A stretch of DNA of 64,000 nucleotides from Leisingera aquimarina DSM 24565 (GCF_000473165.1 NZ_KI421504.1:1811437-1875436), one strand, 5' to 3'. Counted from the stretch's first letter, positions 55,539-64,000 are shown. The notes: generated by a model from the letters alone, not told the origin. Program-made: numbers and translations.

Positions 55539-56354
55539 ATGATCCGAGCAGTTCTTTCCTTCTCCGCCGCCCTCCTGTGGGCCTCCGCCGTTGCGGCGAT
55601 GGGACCGTCGCAAGCCTCTGACTGCCATGGCGAAACCGCCTGCCCGCTGGGCGAACGTTCTTATCACGTGATGGAGCCGCAGGGCTGGGATGGGGTCTCG
55701 CCCTTGCCGGTGCTCCTGCATTTCCATGGCTGGGCGCGGACCGGGGTCAATGCGCAGCGCAGCGGCCGGATTGGCGCCTCCACCAAGCGCCGCGGTGTGT
55801 TGCTGGTGACGCCGAACGGGCGGCGCAAGACCTGGGATTTCTGGTCTGCGGAGACGGAAGACGTCGCCTTCACCAACCAGGTTCTGGAAGACGTCGCCAA
55901 ACGCTATCCTGTTGATATGCAAAAGATCTATGTTTCGGGCTACTCCTATGGCTCGGCTATGGCCTGGCGCTATGCTTGCCAAAGCGGCAACCAGGTGGCG
56001 GCGCTGCTGGGTATTGCCGGGGCGTTCCCGCCGGGGGAGACCTGCCCCGAGGCCCCGCGCGAGGTGCGGCACGTGCATGGGGTGAGCGACACGGTGATGC
56101 CCTTTCCAAATGACAGGCTGGGCGGGCGGGCCGCGCCGATGGGGCTGTGGCGCGCCAGGCTCGACTGCGGCGTCGGGCAGCCTGCAGGCGACTGGCAGGT
56201 GGTGGAGTTCCTGAAACTCAGCCGCACCGAATGGCGCGATTGCGCCGGAGGGCAGGTAGTGCTGGACACCCATCCCGGCGGCCATTTCATCCCGCATGGC
56301 TGGATCGGGCGGCAATTGGACGAGCTTTTGGGGCGCACTCCCAGCTATCCGTGA
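55539..56354 (+). CDS. Secreted alpha/beta hydrolase, PHB-depolymerase/LpqC-like
   Basis: 271 aa from ATG 55539, beginning with a signal peptide (RAVLSFSAALLWASAVAA). The catalytic triad can be read: nucleophile Ser in GYSYGSAMAW (GxSxG), Asp in GVSDTVMPF, His in HPGGHFIPHGW; LLHFHGWARTG supplies the oxyanion hole. Several cysteines (CHGETAC, YACQSGN, GETCPEA) suggest disulfides. Family members cleave polyhydroxyalkanoate, feruloyl or other esters. It lies 88 bp before pheT in the same direction. Confidence 0.88.
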   Translation: MIRAVLSFSAALLWASAVAAMGPSQASDCHGETACPLGERSYHVMEPQGWDGVSPLPVLLHFHGWARTGVNAQRSGRIGASTKRRGVLLVTPNGRRKTWDFWSAETEDVAFTNQVLEDVAKRYPVDMQKIYVSGYSYGSAMAWRYACQSGNQVAALLGIAGAFPPGETCPEAPREVRHVHGVSDTVMPFPNDRLGGRAAPMGLWRARLDCGVGQPAGDWQVVEFLKLSRTEWRDCAGGQVVLDTHPGGHFIPHGWIGRQLDELLGRTPSYP

Positions 56355-56442
56355 CTGCAAGGACGCTCGCGCCCTTGAACCTTGGCGCATTCTTTGTCAT
56401 TGCCTCTGGCAAACTGCATGTCTGCCAAGGGGTCCCCGACCG

Positions 56443-58839
56443 ATGAAATTCACGCTTTCCTGGCTGAAAGACCACCTCGACACCGACGCCTCGGTGGAAG
56501 AGATCACTGATGCCCTGACCGATTTGGGCCTTGAGGTTGAAGGGGTCGTCAATCCGGGCGATGCGCTGAAGGATTTCAAGCTTGGCTATGTGAAACACGC
56601 CGAGAAGCACCCCGACGCCGACAAGCTGCGGGTTTGCAAGGTGGACACGGATGAGGGCGAACTGCAGATCATCTGCGGCGCGCCCAACGCGCGGGAAGGC
56701 ATCACTGTCGTGGTGTGCAAGCCGGGCATGTATATCCCGGGGCTGGATATCACCATCGGTGTCGGCAAGATCCGCGGTGTCGAGAGCTTTGGCATGATGG
56801 CCTCCGAGCGCGAGCTGCAGCTGTCGGAAGAGCATGACGGCATCATCGAGCTGCCCTCAGGCGCGGTTGGCGACCGGTTCATCGATTGGCTGGCAGAGAA
56901 TGATCCGGCCAAGGTGGACCCGGTGATCGAGATTGCGATCACCCCGAACCGCCCCGATGCGCTGGGCGTTTACGGCATTGCCCGCGATCTGGCAGCGCGC
57001 GGCCTGGGCACCCTGAAAACCCGCGCGTTTGAGGCGGTGCCGGGTGATTTTGCAAGCCCGATCAAGGTGACCATCGATGCGGACACGCTGGACGGCTGCC
57101 CGCTGTTTGCCGGCCGGGTGATCAAGGGCGTGAAAAACGGCCCCAGCCCGCAGTGGCTGCAGGACCGGCTGAAGGCGATCGGCTTGCGGCCGATTTCTGC
57201 GCTGGTGGATATCACCAACTTCTTCACCTTTGATCAGAACCGCCCGCTGCATGTGTTTGATGCCGCCAAGGTCTCGGGCGACCTGCGGGTTCACCGCGCG
57301 GCTGGCGGCGAGACCCTGAAGGCGCTGGACGAGAAGGAATACACATTCGGCACAGGCCAGATGGTGATCTCGGACGCGAACGGCCCCGAAAGCATCGGCG
57401 GCATCATGGGCGGCGAAGAAACCGGCTGCACCGAGGAAACCGTGGATGTGTTCCTGGAGAGCGCGTTCTGGGATCACGTGCAGATTGCCATGGCGGGCCG
57501 GGCACTGAAAATCAATTCGGATGCACGCTACCGCTTTGAGCGCGGCGTGGATCCGGAATACACCATCGAAGGCCTGCACCGGGCGACCCAGATGATCTTG
57601 GACCTCTGCGGCGGGGAGCCCTCCGAGGTGGTGATCGCCGGTGACGTGCCGGATCATTCGCGGGCCTACAAGCTGGATTCCGGCCGGGTGCAGTCGCTGG
57701 TCGGGATGGAGATCCCGGAAAGCGACCAGCGCCAGACCCTGACCCGCCTGGGCTTCCGCCTGGAGGGCAACATGGCGCATGTGCCGAGCTGGCGCCCGGA
57801 TGTGCAGGGCGAAGCCGACCTGGTGGAAGAGGTGGCGCGGATTGCCTCGCTGACTAAGCTGCAAGGGAAGCCGCTGCCGCGCCTGACCGACGGCATTCCG
57901 AAACCGGTGATGACCCCGCAGCAGCGCCGCCAGCAGATGGCGCGCCGCACTTGCGCCAGTCTCGGCTATAATGAGGTAGTGAGCTACACCTTCATCGACA
58001 AACCCTCGGCTGCGCTGTTCGGCGGCGGTGGGGATGCGACCATGCTGGCGAACCCGATCTCAACCGAAATGTCGCATATGCGCCCGGCGCTGCTGCCGGG
58101 TCTGTTGCAGGCGGCGGCCCGCAATCAGGCGCGTGGTTACATGGATCTGGCCCTGTTTGAGGCGGGTCCGGCCTTCCACGGCGGTGAGCCGGGCGAGCAG
58201 CACAATCTGATTTCGGGTCTGCTGGTGGGCCGCACCGGCCCGAAGGACGTGCATGGCGCGTCGCGCGCCGTTGATCTCTATGATGCCAAGGCTGATATCG
58301 AGGCGGTTCTGGCTGCCATCGGCGCGCCGGCCAAGGTGCAGATCCTGCGCGGGGCGCAGTCCTGGTGGCATCCGGGCCGTCATGGACGCATCTGCCTGGG
58401 GCCGAAGAAGACGCTTGGCGTGTTTGGCGAACTGCATCCCAAGGTGCTGAAAGAGATGGGGATCAAAGGTGCGGCTGTGGGTTTTACCATCTGGCCGGAT
58501 GAGATCCCTATGCCGCGTAAATCCGGCGCCAGCCGCCCGGCGCTGGACATCAGCGACCTGCAAGCGGTGGAGCGGGACTTTGCCTTTGTTGTTGATGCTG
58601 AGGTTGAGGCGCTGACCCTGGTCAATGCCGCGGCTGGAGCTGATAAAGCGCTGATTGCAGATGTGCGCGTCTTTGACGAATTCATCGGCGGTTCCCTGGG
58701 CGAGGGCAAGAAGTCGCTGGCGATCACTGTGCGGCTGCAGCCCAGCGACAAGACGCTGAAGGAAAAGGACATTGAAGCGGTGAGCGGCAAAATCATCGCC
58801 AAGGTGACCAAGGCCACTGGTGGCACCTTGCGGGGCTAA
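56443..58839 (+). CDS. pheT: Phenylalanyl-tRNA synthetase beta subunit
   Basis: 798 aa from ATG 56443; a longer in-frame start would overlap the hydrolase gene. Domains in order: N-terminal tRNA-binding EMAP-like fold (residues 40-150: VKHAEKHPDADKLRVCKVD), B3/B4 editing domain (210-390), B5 (about 400-475), the catalytic-like core and a C-terminal ferredoxin-fold anticodon-binding domain (from about 705: RDFAFVVDAEVEALTLVNA). The B5 stretch YKLDSGRVQSLVGMEIP and EVARIASLTKLQG are landmarks. A terminator follows. Confidence 0.97.
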   Translation: MKFTLSWLKDHLDTDASVEEITDALTDLGLEVEGVVNPGDALKDFKLGYVKHAEKHPDADKLRVCKVDTDEGELQIICGAPNAREGITVVVCKPGMYIPGLDITIGVGKIRGVESFGMMASERELQLSEEHDGIIELPSGAVGDRFIDWLAENDPAKVDPVIEIAITPNRPDALGVYGIARDLAARGLGTLKTRAFEAVPGDFASPIKVTIDADTLDGCPLFAGRVIKGVKNGPSPQWLQDRLKAIGLRPISALVDITNFFTFDQNRPLHVFDAAKVSGDLRVHRAAGGETLKALDEKEYTFGTGQMVISDANGPESIGGIMGGEETGCTEETVDVFLESAFWDHVQIAMAGRALKINSDARYRFERGVDPEYTIEGLHRATQMILDLCGGEPSEVVIAGDVPDHSRAYKLDSGRVQSLVGMEIPESDQRQTLTRLGFRLEGNMAHVPSWRPDVQGEADLVEEVARIASLTKLQGKPLPRLTDGIPKPVMTPQQRRQQMARRTCASLGYNEVVSYTFIDKPSAALFGGGGDATMLANPISTEMSHMRPALLPGLLQAAARNQARGYMDLALFEAGPAFHGGEPGEQHNLISGLLVGRTGPKDVHGASRAVDLYDAKADIEAVLAAIGAPAKVQILRGAQSWWHPGRHGRICLGPKKTLGVFGELHPKVLKEMGIKGAAVGFTIWPDEIPMPRKSGASRPALDISDLQAVERDFAFVVDAEVEALTLVNAAAGADKALIADVRVFDEFIGGSLGEGKKSLAITVRLQPSDKTLKEKDIEAVSGKIIAKVTKATGGTLRG

Positions 58840-58874
58840 CGCCGGGACCAAGACTTTTGAGAAAAAGTTTTGGC

Positions 58875-58926
58875 AAAAGTTGTCGAAAACTTTTGGGCAG
58901 CGCACCCGTTGGGGCGCTGCCTTTCT
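58875..58926 (+). terminator. pheT terminator with a preceding palindrome
   Basis: GGCAGCGC (58896-58903) pairs with GCGCTGCC (58914-58921), followed by TTTCTTC. Before it CAAAAGTT...AACTTTTG (58874-58895) forms an 8-bp stem; this A/T palindrome resembles a spacer common in this group. Confidence 0.75.
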
Positions 58927-58929
58927 TCG

Positions 58930-59808
58930 TCACTTGCGGGTGAGAAACTCGGCCAACAGATCGAACACCAGCCGGATCCGGCGGCTGGTGTGCAGCTCGC
59001 GGTGGGTCGTGAGCCAGACTGGAAACACAATCGGCTCCATGCCAGGCAGCAGGCGCTCTACCTCCGGTGCGGCGGCTGCGACACTATCCATCATCGGGCA
59101 GACGCCAAACCCCTGTTTCACCAGCTCCCACGAGGCCAGCCCGCTGGTGGACTTGATGCGGAAATTGTCAGGCGTCAGGGGAATGCCCAGAGGCGCCATG
59201 AATGCGATCGAGCGTTCCACATCGGCAAAGCCTACGAAATCATGGTTTGCCAGATCTGCTGGCGACACAGGGCGGCCGCGCCGTTCCAGATAGCTGGCGG
59301 CGGCATAGAAGTGGGCGGTGGCTTCCTGCACCAGACGGGCGATCAGCTCGGGCTGTTCGGGGCGGACGTGGCGGATGGCGATATCAGCCTCGCGCCGCAT
59401 CAGGTCGCGGATGTCATTGGCGGCGACCACGTCGATGGTGAGCCGGGGCGCGCGCCGGTGCAGCTGGTGCAGCACCGGCGGCAGCACATGGGCGGACATC
59501 ACATCCGAGGCGGTGATCCGCACCGTGCCGTCGATGGATTGCGCCTGGCTGGTGGCGGCCAGACACAACCCATCGGCCGCCGCTCCCATCTTGCGGCTGT
59601 GTGAGAGCAGCTCATGCCCCGCCGCGGTCAGAGCCAGGGTGCGGCCCAAACGCTCGAACAGCAAAACACCCAGCTCGCCTTCAAGGGCGGCCACCTGGCG
59701 CGACAAAGTAGGCTGGGTGAGGCCCAGCCGGCGTGCTGCCGCCGACAACGAGCCGGTTTCAGCGGTGGCCAGAAAGGCGCGGATATGGTTCCAGTCGGGG
59801 TTTTCCAT
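58930..59808 (-). CDS. LysR-family transcriptional regulator
   Basis: 292 aa, complete. Helix-turn-helix: NHIRAFLATAETGSLSAAARRLGLTQPTLSRQVAALEGELG, then LFERLGRTLALTAAG. Effector domain from about residue 92 (DGTVRITASDVMSAHVLP). It is divergent from the methyltransferase gene at 59896, 87 bp apart. It converges with pheT beyond the terminator. Probably a local regulator; target and inducer unknown. Confidence 0.93.
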   Translation of the reverse strand: MENPDWNHIRAFLATAETGSLSAAARRLGLTQPTLSRQVAALEGELGVLLFERLGRTLALTAAGHELLSHSRKMGAAADGLCLAATSQAQSIDGTVRITASDVMSAHVLPPVLHQLHRRAPRLTIDVVAANDIRDLMRREADIAIRHVRPEQPELIARLVQEATAHFYAAASYLERRGRPVSPADLANHDFVGFADVERSIAFMAPLGIPLTPDNFRIKSTSGLASWELVKQGFGVCPMMDSVAAAAPEVERLLPGMEPIVFPVWLTTHRELHTSRRIRLVFDLLAEFLTRK

Positions 59809-59895
59809 GCAAATACGTATAACAACCTTGCGGATTTCGGCAATTTATCTGTGGTTCCTGCATGGGTAGGGTTCCGGCAACCAAGGAGATCCGCG

Positions 59896-60531
59896 ATGAC
59901 AGCCGACGCCCGATTTTGGAATAAGATCGCCCCGAAATACGCCAAATCAGAGATCCGCGACGAAGACGCCTACCGCTATGCACTGGAGCGGACCCGGTCT
60001 TATTTGAAACCGGAGGACAGCGTGCTTGAACTGGGCTGCGGCACCGGATCTACCGCGATTGAGCTGGCGCGCAGTGTGTCCAAAATCACTGCAACGGACT
60101 TGTCGGAAGCAATGCTGGACGTGGGCCGCGAGCGGGCCTGGGATGCGGGCGCGGGCAATGTGGAGTTTCAATGCAGCAGCGCCGGTCAAGCGCCGGAAGG
60201 CCCGTTTGATGCGATTCTGGCGCATAACCTGCTGCATTTGCTGCCGGATCTGGCGTTAGTTCTGGACGGTGTGGTGGTGCGGCTGGCGCCCGGTGGGTTG
60301 TTCATCTCCAAAACCCCCTGTCTGGGAGAGATGCGCGGCAGCTGGAAATACCGGATGTTTCAGGTCGCCATCCCGCTGATGCGGCTGGCGGGATATGCGC
60401 CCAGCTATGTGGATTTCATCGATATCCGCACCCTGGAGGCGGCGGTGCAGCGGGCCGGGTTCGACATCATTGAGACCGGCAATTACCCGGCGGACACACC
60501 GGGCCGCTATGTTGTGGCGCGGCGGCGCTGA
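59896..60531 (+). CDS. SAM-dependent methyltransferase, class I
   Basis: 211 aa from ATG 59896, with AAGGAG upstream. Motif I is VLELGCGTGSTAIELAR near residue 45, followed by the acidic ITATDLSEAML, and GPFDAILAHNLLHLLPD. The C-terminal part is typical of the UbiE/Methyltransf_11 group. Substrate unknown. Divergent from the LysR gene, which may control it. Confidence 0.92.
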   Translation: MTADARFWNKIAPKYAKSEIRDEDAYRYALERTRSYLKPEDSVLELGCGTGSTAIELARSVSKITATDLSEAMLDVGRERAWDAGAGNVEFQCSSAGQAPEGPFDAILAHNLLHLLPDLALVLDGVVVRLAPGGLFISKTPCLGEMRGSWKYRMFQVAIPLMRLAGYAPSYVDFIDIRTLEAAVQRAGFDIIETGNYPADTPGRYVVARRR

Positions 60532-60579
60532 GCCTTTGCTTTTTGCCTGCCAGCCCTAAGTTACAGGGCGGAGGCTTTG

Positions 60580-61242
60580 ATGTTCGAGGACCGGATTTCC
60601 GCCGGGCTTCAGCTGGCCGGGCAATTGGCTGAACTGCCAGTGAGAGACCCCGTGGTGCTGGCGCTGCCGCGCGGCGGGGCACCTGTTGCGCTGCCGGTAG
60701 CACAGGCTTTGCAGGCGCCGATGGACCTGCTTCTGGTGCGCAAGATCGGCATGCCGTCAAACCCCGAGCTTGCGGCCGGCGCGCTGGCGGAGGGCAGTAA
60801 CCCCATATTTAACAATGCACTGCTGCAGATTGCGGGCCTGAGGCCGGAGGATTTTGCATCCCAGGTTGCGCAGGCGCGGGAGGAGAACGCCGCCCGCCGC
60901 GCACGCTATCTGAAGGGGCGGGCATCGGTTGAGCTGGGGGGGCGCACGGCGATCGTGGTGGATGACGGCATTGCCACCGGCGCGACCTTCATGGCGGCGC
61001 ATATCTGGCTTAAGGAGCGCCATCCTGCCGGTGTTATCCTGGCTGTCCCCGTGGCGCCGCCGGAAGCGGTGGACGAATTGCGCCCGCTGGTGGATACTGT
61101 GATCTGCTTGCTGAGCCCGGAGGAATTCCAGGCCGTCGGCGTGCATTACAGGGATTTTAGGCAAACCAGCGACGCAGAGGTCATGGCCGCACTGGCCGCG
61201 GCCCCGCCGGCTGGCGCAGGAAAGGACAGAACGTGGCATTGA
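60580..61242 (+). CDS. Phosphoribosyltransferase-domain protein
   Basis: 220 aa from ATG 60580 (GGGCGGAGG upstream). The PRPP-binding loop is AIVVDDGIATGATFMAAH near residue 130. DPVVLALPRGGAPVALPVAQAL and LLVRKIGMPSNPELAAGA are landmarks of a PRTase group often found with dienelactone-hydrolase or stress proteins. The acceptor base is unknown. The stop overlaps the YtoQ start by 10 bases; the three genes to 62209 overlap one another and form an operon. Confidence 0.9.
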   Translation: MFEDRISAGLQLAGQLAELPVRDPVVLALPRGGAPVALPVAQALQAPMDLLLVRKIGMPSNPELAAGALAEGSNPIFNNALLQIAGLRPEDFASQVAQAREENAARRARYLKGRASVELGGRTAIVVDDGIATGATFMAAHIWLKERHPAGVILAVPVAPPEAVDELRPLVDTVICLLSPEEFQAVGVHYRDFRQTSDAEVMAALAAAPPAGAGKDRTWH

Positions 61243-61682
61243 AGGTTTATCTCTCGGGCGAGATTCACACCGATTGGCGGGAGCAGATCATCGAAGGCGC
61301 ACAAGGGCTGGAAGTGAGCTTCAATGCGCCGGTCACAGATCACGGCGCCAGCGACGATTGCGGCGTGGCGGTTCTGGGCGCCGAGGAGAACAAATACTGG
61401 CATGACCACAAGGGTGCGATGGTCAACGCGATCCGCACCCGCAAGGGGATTGCCGATGCCGATGTGGTGGTTGTGCGCTTTGGCGATAAATACAAACAGT
61501 GGAATGCGGCCTTTGATGCGGGTTATGCCGCAGCGCTTGGCAAGTCGGTTATTGTCCTTAGCCCGCCGGAGCATCAGCACGCTCTGAAAGAAGTCCACGC
61601 AGCGGCGCTGGCGGTGGCGGAAGAGCCGCGCCAGGTCGTTGAAATCCTGACCTATGTGCTGACCGGAAAACTGCCTGCATGA
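61233..61682 (+). CDS. YtoQ family protein
   Basis: 149 aa from GTG 61233. Landmarks: KVYLSGEIHTDWREQIIEGA, APVTDHGASDDCGVAVLG, NKYWHDHKGAMVNAIRTRKGI, ADVVVVRFGDKYKQWNAAFDAGYAAALGKSVIVL. The fold is like nucleoside 2-deoxyribosyltransferase, and the family function is not settled. Translational coupling with both neighbours is likely, as starts and stops overlap. Confidence 0.92.
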   Translation: MALKVYLSGEIHTDWREQIIEGAQGLEVSFNAPVTDHGASDDCGVAVLGAEENKYWHDHKGAMVNAIRTRKGIADADVVVVRFGDKYKQWNAAFDAGYAAALGKSVIVLSPPEHQHALKEVHAAALAVAEEPRQVVEILTYVLTGKLPA

Positions 61683-62209
61683 CGCCTCCGGTTCTGGAGA
61701 CGGAACGGCTGATCCTGCGCCCGCACCGGGTGCAGGATTTTGCCGATGTGGCGGCCTTGTGGGCCAATCCCGATACAGTGCGGTTTATCCAGCCTGCAAT
61801 CGAGACGCCGGAGGGTGCCTGGGCCAAGCTGATGTTTCATCACGGCCACTGGCTGGCGATGGGGTTCGGGGTCTGGGTGATCACCGGGCGCAGCAGCGGG
61901 CGGTATCTGGGCGAAACGGGTTTTTTCGTCACGCCGCGCCAGTGCGACCCGCTGTTGGGCGATGCGGTTGAGGCAAGCTGGGTGCTGGCGCCGGAGGCAC
62001 AGGGCCGGGGGATCGCGGCGGAGGCGGTGCTGCGGACCCATGCCTGGGCGGATGCGGCCGGGCTTTGGACGGAAACTGTCTGCCTGCTGAACCCGGAGAA
62101 TGCCGCGTCACGCAGGCTGGCGGCGAAGGCTGGTTACAAGCTGCGCCAGGAGGTGCAGTACCGGGGCGGCAAGTCGCTGGTGATGGCGCGTGCCGTTGGG
62201 CAGCTTTAG
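61679..62209 (+). CDS. GNAT-family N-acetyltransferase (RimJ/RimL type)
   Basis: 176 aa from ATG 61679, overlapping the ytoQ stop. LETERLILRPHRVQDF start, acetyl-CoA loop VLAPEAQGRGIAAEAVLRTHAWAD, and NPENAASRRLAAKAGYKL near the end are standard. RimJ/RimL-type enzymes acetylate protein N-termini or small molecules; substrate unknown. Third gene of the operon. A hairpin follows the stop. Confidence 0.93.
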   Translation: MTPPVLETERLILRPHRVQDFADVAALWANPDTVRFIQPAIETPEGAWAKLMFHHGHWLAMGFGVWVITGRSSGRYLGETGFFVTPRQCDPLLGDAVEASWVLAPEAQGRGIAAEAVLRTHAWADAAGLWTETVCLLNPENAASRRLAAKAGYKLRQEVQYRGGKSLVMARAVGQL

Positions 62210-62276
62210 CGGGGCAGCGGCAGGCTCCCGCCCCTGAAGGCGCTACCAGAGGAAGCGCGTTACAGCGTTGGGCACA

Positions 62277-62297
62277 GCGCCGCGCGATGCGCGGCGC
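62277..62297 (+). terminator. GC-rich hairpin after the acetyltransferase gene
   Basis: Perfect 9-bp stem GCGCCGCGC/GCGCGGCGC with a 3-base loop, 68 bp past the stop, no U-run. Larger arms (GGCAGGCTCCCG against CGGGAGCTGCC) surround it. Confidence 0.5.
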
Positions 62298-62453
62298 GGG
62301 CCGGGAGCTGCCGGTGTCAGCGTCCTTTGCAGAATCCGGCTGAACCTTGCTGGATTTTATTTGCGCCGGTTTTGCGAATTGCGGTGCGTCTCAACGGTTC
62401 ATTAACGCCGGGCAGCCAAACTGGTCTCTTAACGCACGACGACTCTACGTAAA

Positions 62454-62480
62454 GCACCGCGCGCCGGACGCGCGCGGTGC
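62454..62480 (+). repeat. Perfect 10-bp inverted repeat just before the 62494 gene
   Basis: GCACCGCGCG (62454-62463) pairs with CGCGCGGTGC (62471-62480), loop CCGGACG. It is 13 bp before ATG 62494, so if transcribed it would fold the leader. Confidence 0.65.
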
Positions 62481-62493
62481 CTGGGAAGACCGC

Positions 62494-63030
62494 ATGACGA
62501 ACCGTCGCAGATCTGTTTTGCAAATCACCCCGCTGATCGAGGACGCGGGCCTGTTCAAGCGCGAGGTGCGGGATGTGCCGTTGGAGCTGGTGCCGGTGAT
62601 CAGCCGGAACAACCGCGGTGATCTGGTGGTGAAGGGGATTGTTCAGCCGGATGCGGAGATCGAGGTGGTCTTTGCCGGACGCCGCATGCGCGAGGCTGCG
62701 GGGCTGGTGGCGCAATTGAAGAAGCTGCGGGTGCAGGGGGTGCGTACAGCGATGAACGGCCACGAGGCGATGAACAATATCCGGCGCCTGCGGCTGCCGG
62801 TCCAGGTGCGCGGCACCTGGCGGCTGCGTTTCGATCGCGATGCGTCCGGCTGGGAGGTCAAGAGCTATCAGCTGCTGGCCGCGCAATGGGCCTTTGCCGA
62901 TGCCGATGGGTATACTGTTCTGTGCGGCTGGCCGCCCGCCGAGCCGGAAGACAGATTGCAGGACCGCGCCCGCGCCGCGCGGGCCCAACTGGCCGCGGCA
63001 CGGGCTGCGCAGGCGGCGCGGACCGGCTAG
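62494..63030 (+). CDS. Conserved-looking hypothetical protein
   Basis: 178 aa from ATG 62494. Soluble, mixed alpha/beta: SVLQITPLIEDAGLFKREVR, LELVPVISRNNRGDLVVKG, VRGTWRLRFDRDASGWEVKSYQLLAAQWAF, and an Ala/Arg-rich helical tail (RAARAQLAAARAAQAAR). No known domain is recognised. An earlier start would read through the hairpin at 62454. It converges with the MscS gene, a hairpin lying between. Confidence 0.6.
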   Translation: MTNRRRSVLQITPLIEDAGLFKREVRDVPLELVPVISRNNRGDLVVKGIVQPDAEIEVVFAGRRMREAAGLVAQLKKLRVQGVRTAMNGHEAMNNIRRLRLPVQVRGTWRLRFDRDASGWEVKSYQLLAAQWAFADADGYTVLCGWPPAEPEDRLQDRARAARAQLAAARAAQAARTG

Positions 63031-63062
63031 GCCTTCTGCAAACGGGGCTGCACCACACAAAC

Positions 63063-63081
63063 GCCCCGCCAGAGGCGGGGC
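63063..63081. terminator. Hairpin between convergent genes
   Basis: GCCCCGCC/GGCGGGGC, 8-bp perfect stem with loop AGA, 33 bp past the 62494 gene and 53 bp past the MscS stop. It may serve both directions. Confidence 0.6.
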
Positions 63082-63133
63082 GCCGGGCTCAACGGGATGA
63101 GGCCTGTCAGGGCCGAAGACGGGCGGGAGGGCC

Positions 63134-63940
63134 TCAGCCCGTCTTCTTGATTTCCACAGAATGCGGATAGGGAATAGAAATGCCCTTGGCGTCGAAAGCC
63201 TCTTTCACACCCTGTGTCAGGGCAAATTTCACTTCCCAGTAATCCGCCGCTTCACACCAGACACGGGCCGTCAGATCGACGGAACTGTCCCCCAGATTGG
63301 TCACCCGCACCCAAGGTTCCGGATCTTGCAGCACCCGCGCGTCGGTGCTGGCCTGTTCGAGTATAATCGACTTGGCAGTATCAGCGCTGTCGCCGTAATC
63401 GATGCCGAACACCATGTCGACACGGCGGGTGTCGTGATGCGAAAAATTGGTGATGATCGCGCCCCAGGCCTGGCCGTTCGGTACGATGATTTGCACGTTG
63501 TCCGGCGTGGCCAGTTCAGTAATGAACAGGTTCAGATCCTTCACCGTACCGGAGGTGCCGCCGATATCAACAAACTGGCCGATTTTGTAGGGGCGGAACA
63601 GGATCAGCATAAATCCAGCAGCCAGATCGCTGAGCGTGCCCTGCAGCGCCAGACCGATCGCCAGGGTCGCCGCACCCAGCATTGCGACCAGGCTGGTGGC
63701 CTCGATGCCGAAGATGCCAAGCACGGCGACCAGCACCACAAGCAGCAGCACCCAGCGCACGACGCTGGCGGCGAAATTGCCCAATGTCGGGTCGATCTGC
63801 GGCGTCTTGTTGATGCGGCGGCGCACCGCGCTGCTGATCCAGCCGGCAGCAATCCAGCCCAGGATCAGCACCACCAGCGCTTTGGCGCCGTTTACAATCA
63901 GCGGCCAATAGGCCCCCGCCTGCTCAATCATTTGTTCCAT
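63134..63940 (-). CDS. MscS-family mechanosensitive channel
   Basis: 268 aa, complete. Three membrane helices in the first 120 residues; the pore helix reads LVAMLGAATLAIGLALQGTLSDLAAG, the glycine-alanine pattern of MscS TM3, followed by FMLILFRPYKIGQFVDIGGTSGTV of the beta domain and a C-terminal cytoplasmic part (DMVFGIDYGDS, WCEAADYWEVKFALTQGVKEAF). The channel opens when turgor stretches the inner membrane. It is the last complete gene in the window. Confidence 0.95.
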   Translation of the reverse strand: MEQMIEQAGAYWPLIVNGAKALVVLILGWIAAGWISSAVRRRINKTPQIDPTLGNFAASVVRWVLLLVVLVAVLGIFGIEATSLVAMLGAATLAIGLALQGTLSDLAAGFMLILFRPYKIGQFVDIGGTSGTVKDLNLFITELATPDNVQIIVPNGQAWGAIITNFSHHDTRRVDMVFGIDYGDSADTAKSIILEQASTDARVLQDPEPWVRVTNLGDSSVDLTARVWCEAADYWEVKFALTQGVKEAFDAKGISIPYPHSVEIKKTG

Positions 63941-64000
63941 GTCCGTTGTCCCAACCGGTTTCTTTAAATGCGCCCGAATGTCCCGGAATCGGTGCGCTGT

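Noticed and set aside
55302-56390. Minus-strand frame over the hydrolase and the inverted repeat
   Set aside because: The plus strand has signal peptide and full catalytic triad; the minus frame has no domain.

Overview
The window looks like chromosomal DNA from an alphaproteobacterium of the Roseobacter group (Rhodobacteraceae, Leisingera/Phaeobacter/Ruegeria-like). This is inferred from high-GC coding style and from gene sets typical of that group: ihfB-lapA-trpF, pheS...pheT, a GcvA-type LysR regulator, NnrS beside a Crp/Fnr regulator, an RTX haem peroxidase, and many IS110/IS3/IS5/IS91 relics. No sequence search was possible, so family names rest on motifs and remembered family features.

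Layout. (1) 1-8.4 kb: an amino-acid (hydroxyproline-type) catabolic cluster with a truncated FAD oxidoreductase, an aldehyde dehydrogenase, a gutted SDR, a proline-racemase-family enzyme, a ProC-like reductase, a divergent LysR regulator, an atypical SDR, a second FAD oxidoreductase, a DUF1330 protein and a frameshifted PPOX gene. (2) 8.6-9.97 kb: an IS3 relic and a non-coding stretch with CAGGGAA palindromes. (3) 9.97-15.8 kb: a LysR regulator and an oxidative cluster (frameshifted CmcJ-like oxygenase, SDR, crotonase, 2OG-Fe(II) oxygenase, zinc-free MDR reductase). (4) 16.3-25.1 kb: a nested IS area with a beheaded large serine recombinase, a cyclase-TPR protein, and two host genes cut by an IS3 copy. 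(5) 25.2-27.3 kb: a PD-(D/E)XK nuclease-like protein, a small membrane protein and tRNA-Gln(UUG). A 22-bp direct repeat at 9173 and 27241 brackets regions 3-5, so these 18 kb may be or have been an integrated element.

(6) 27.6-37.8 kb: a CoA-transferase, RTX haem peroxidase, hybrid histidine kinase, MauG-type di-haem peroxidase, NnrS and a Crp/Fnr regulator, which look like a redox/NO/peroxide-response neighbourhood. (7) 38-42.7 kb: IS91 and IS5 relics, a 65-aa protein, an Amt transporter, ihfB, lapA and trpF. (8) 42.7-47.9 kb: an IS graveyard directly after trpF. (9) 47.9-64 kb: ordinary chromosome with a PPOX protein and AraC regulator, lipoprotein, sterol-desaturase-family protein, GFA and DUF1326 proteins, pheS/pheT with inserted genes, LysR, methyltransferase, phosphoribosyltransferase-YtoQ-GNAT operon and MscS.

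The most unusual signal is in region 8. One IS3 copy and one IS5 copy, about 2.5 kb together, carry nine short (about 38-50 bp) hairpin inserts that break the transposase frames. Removing an insert rejoins the conserved protein on both sides. Stem sequences differ between copies while pairing is kept, flanking arms are shared, and one near-identical hairpin sits in two unrelated transposase genes. This fits a family of very small mobile palindromes and is the best candidate here for something undescribed.
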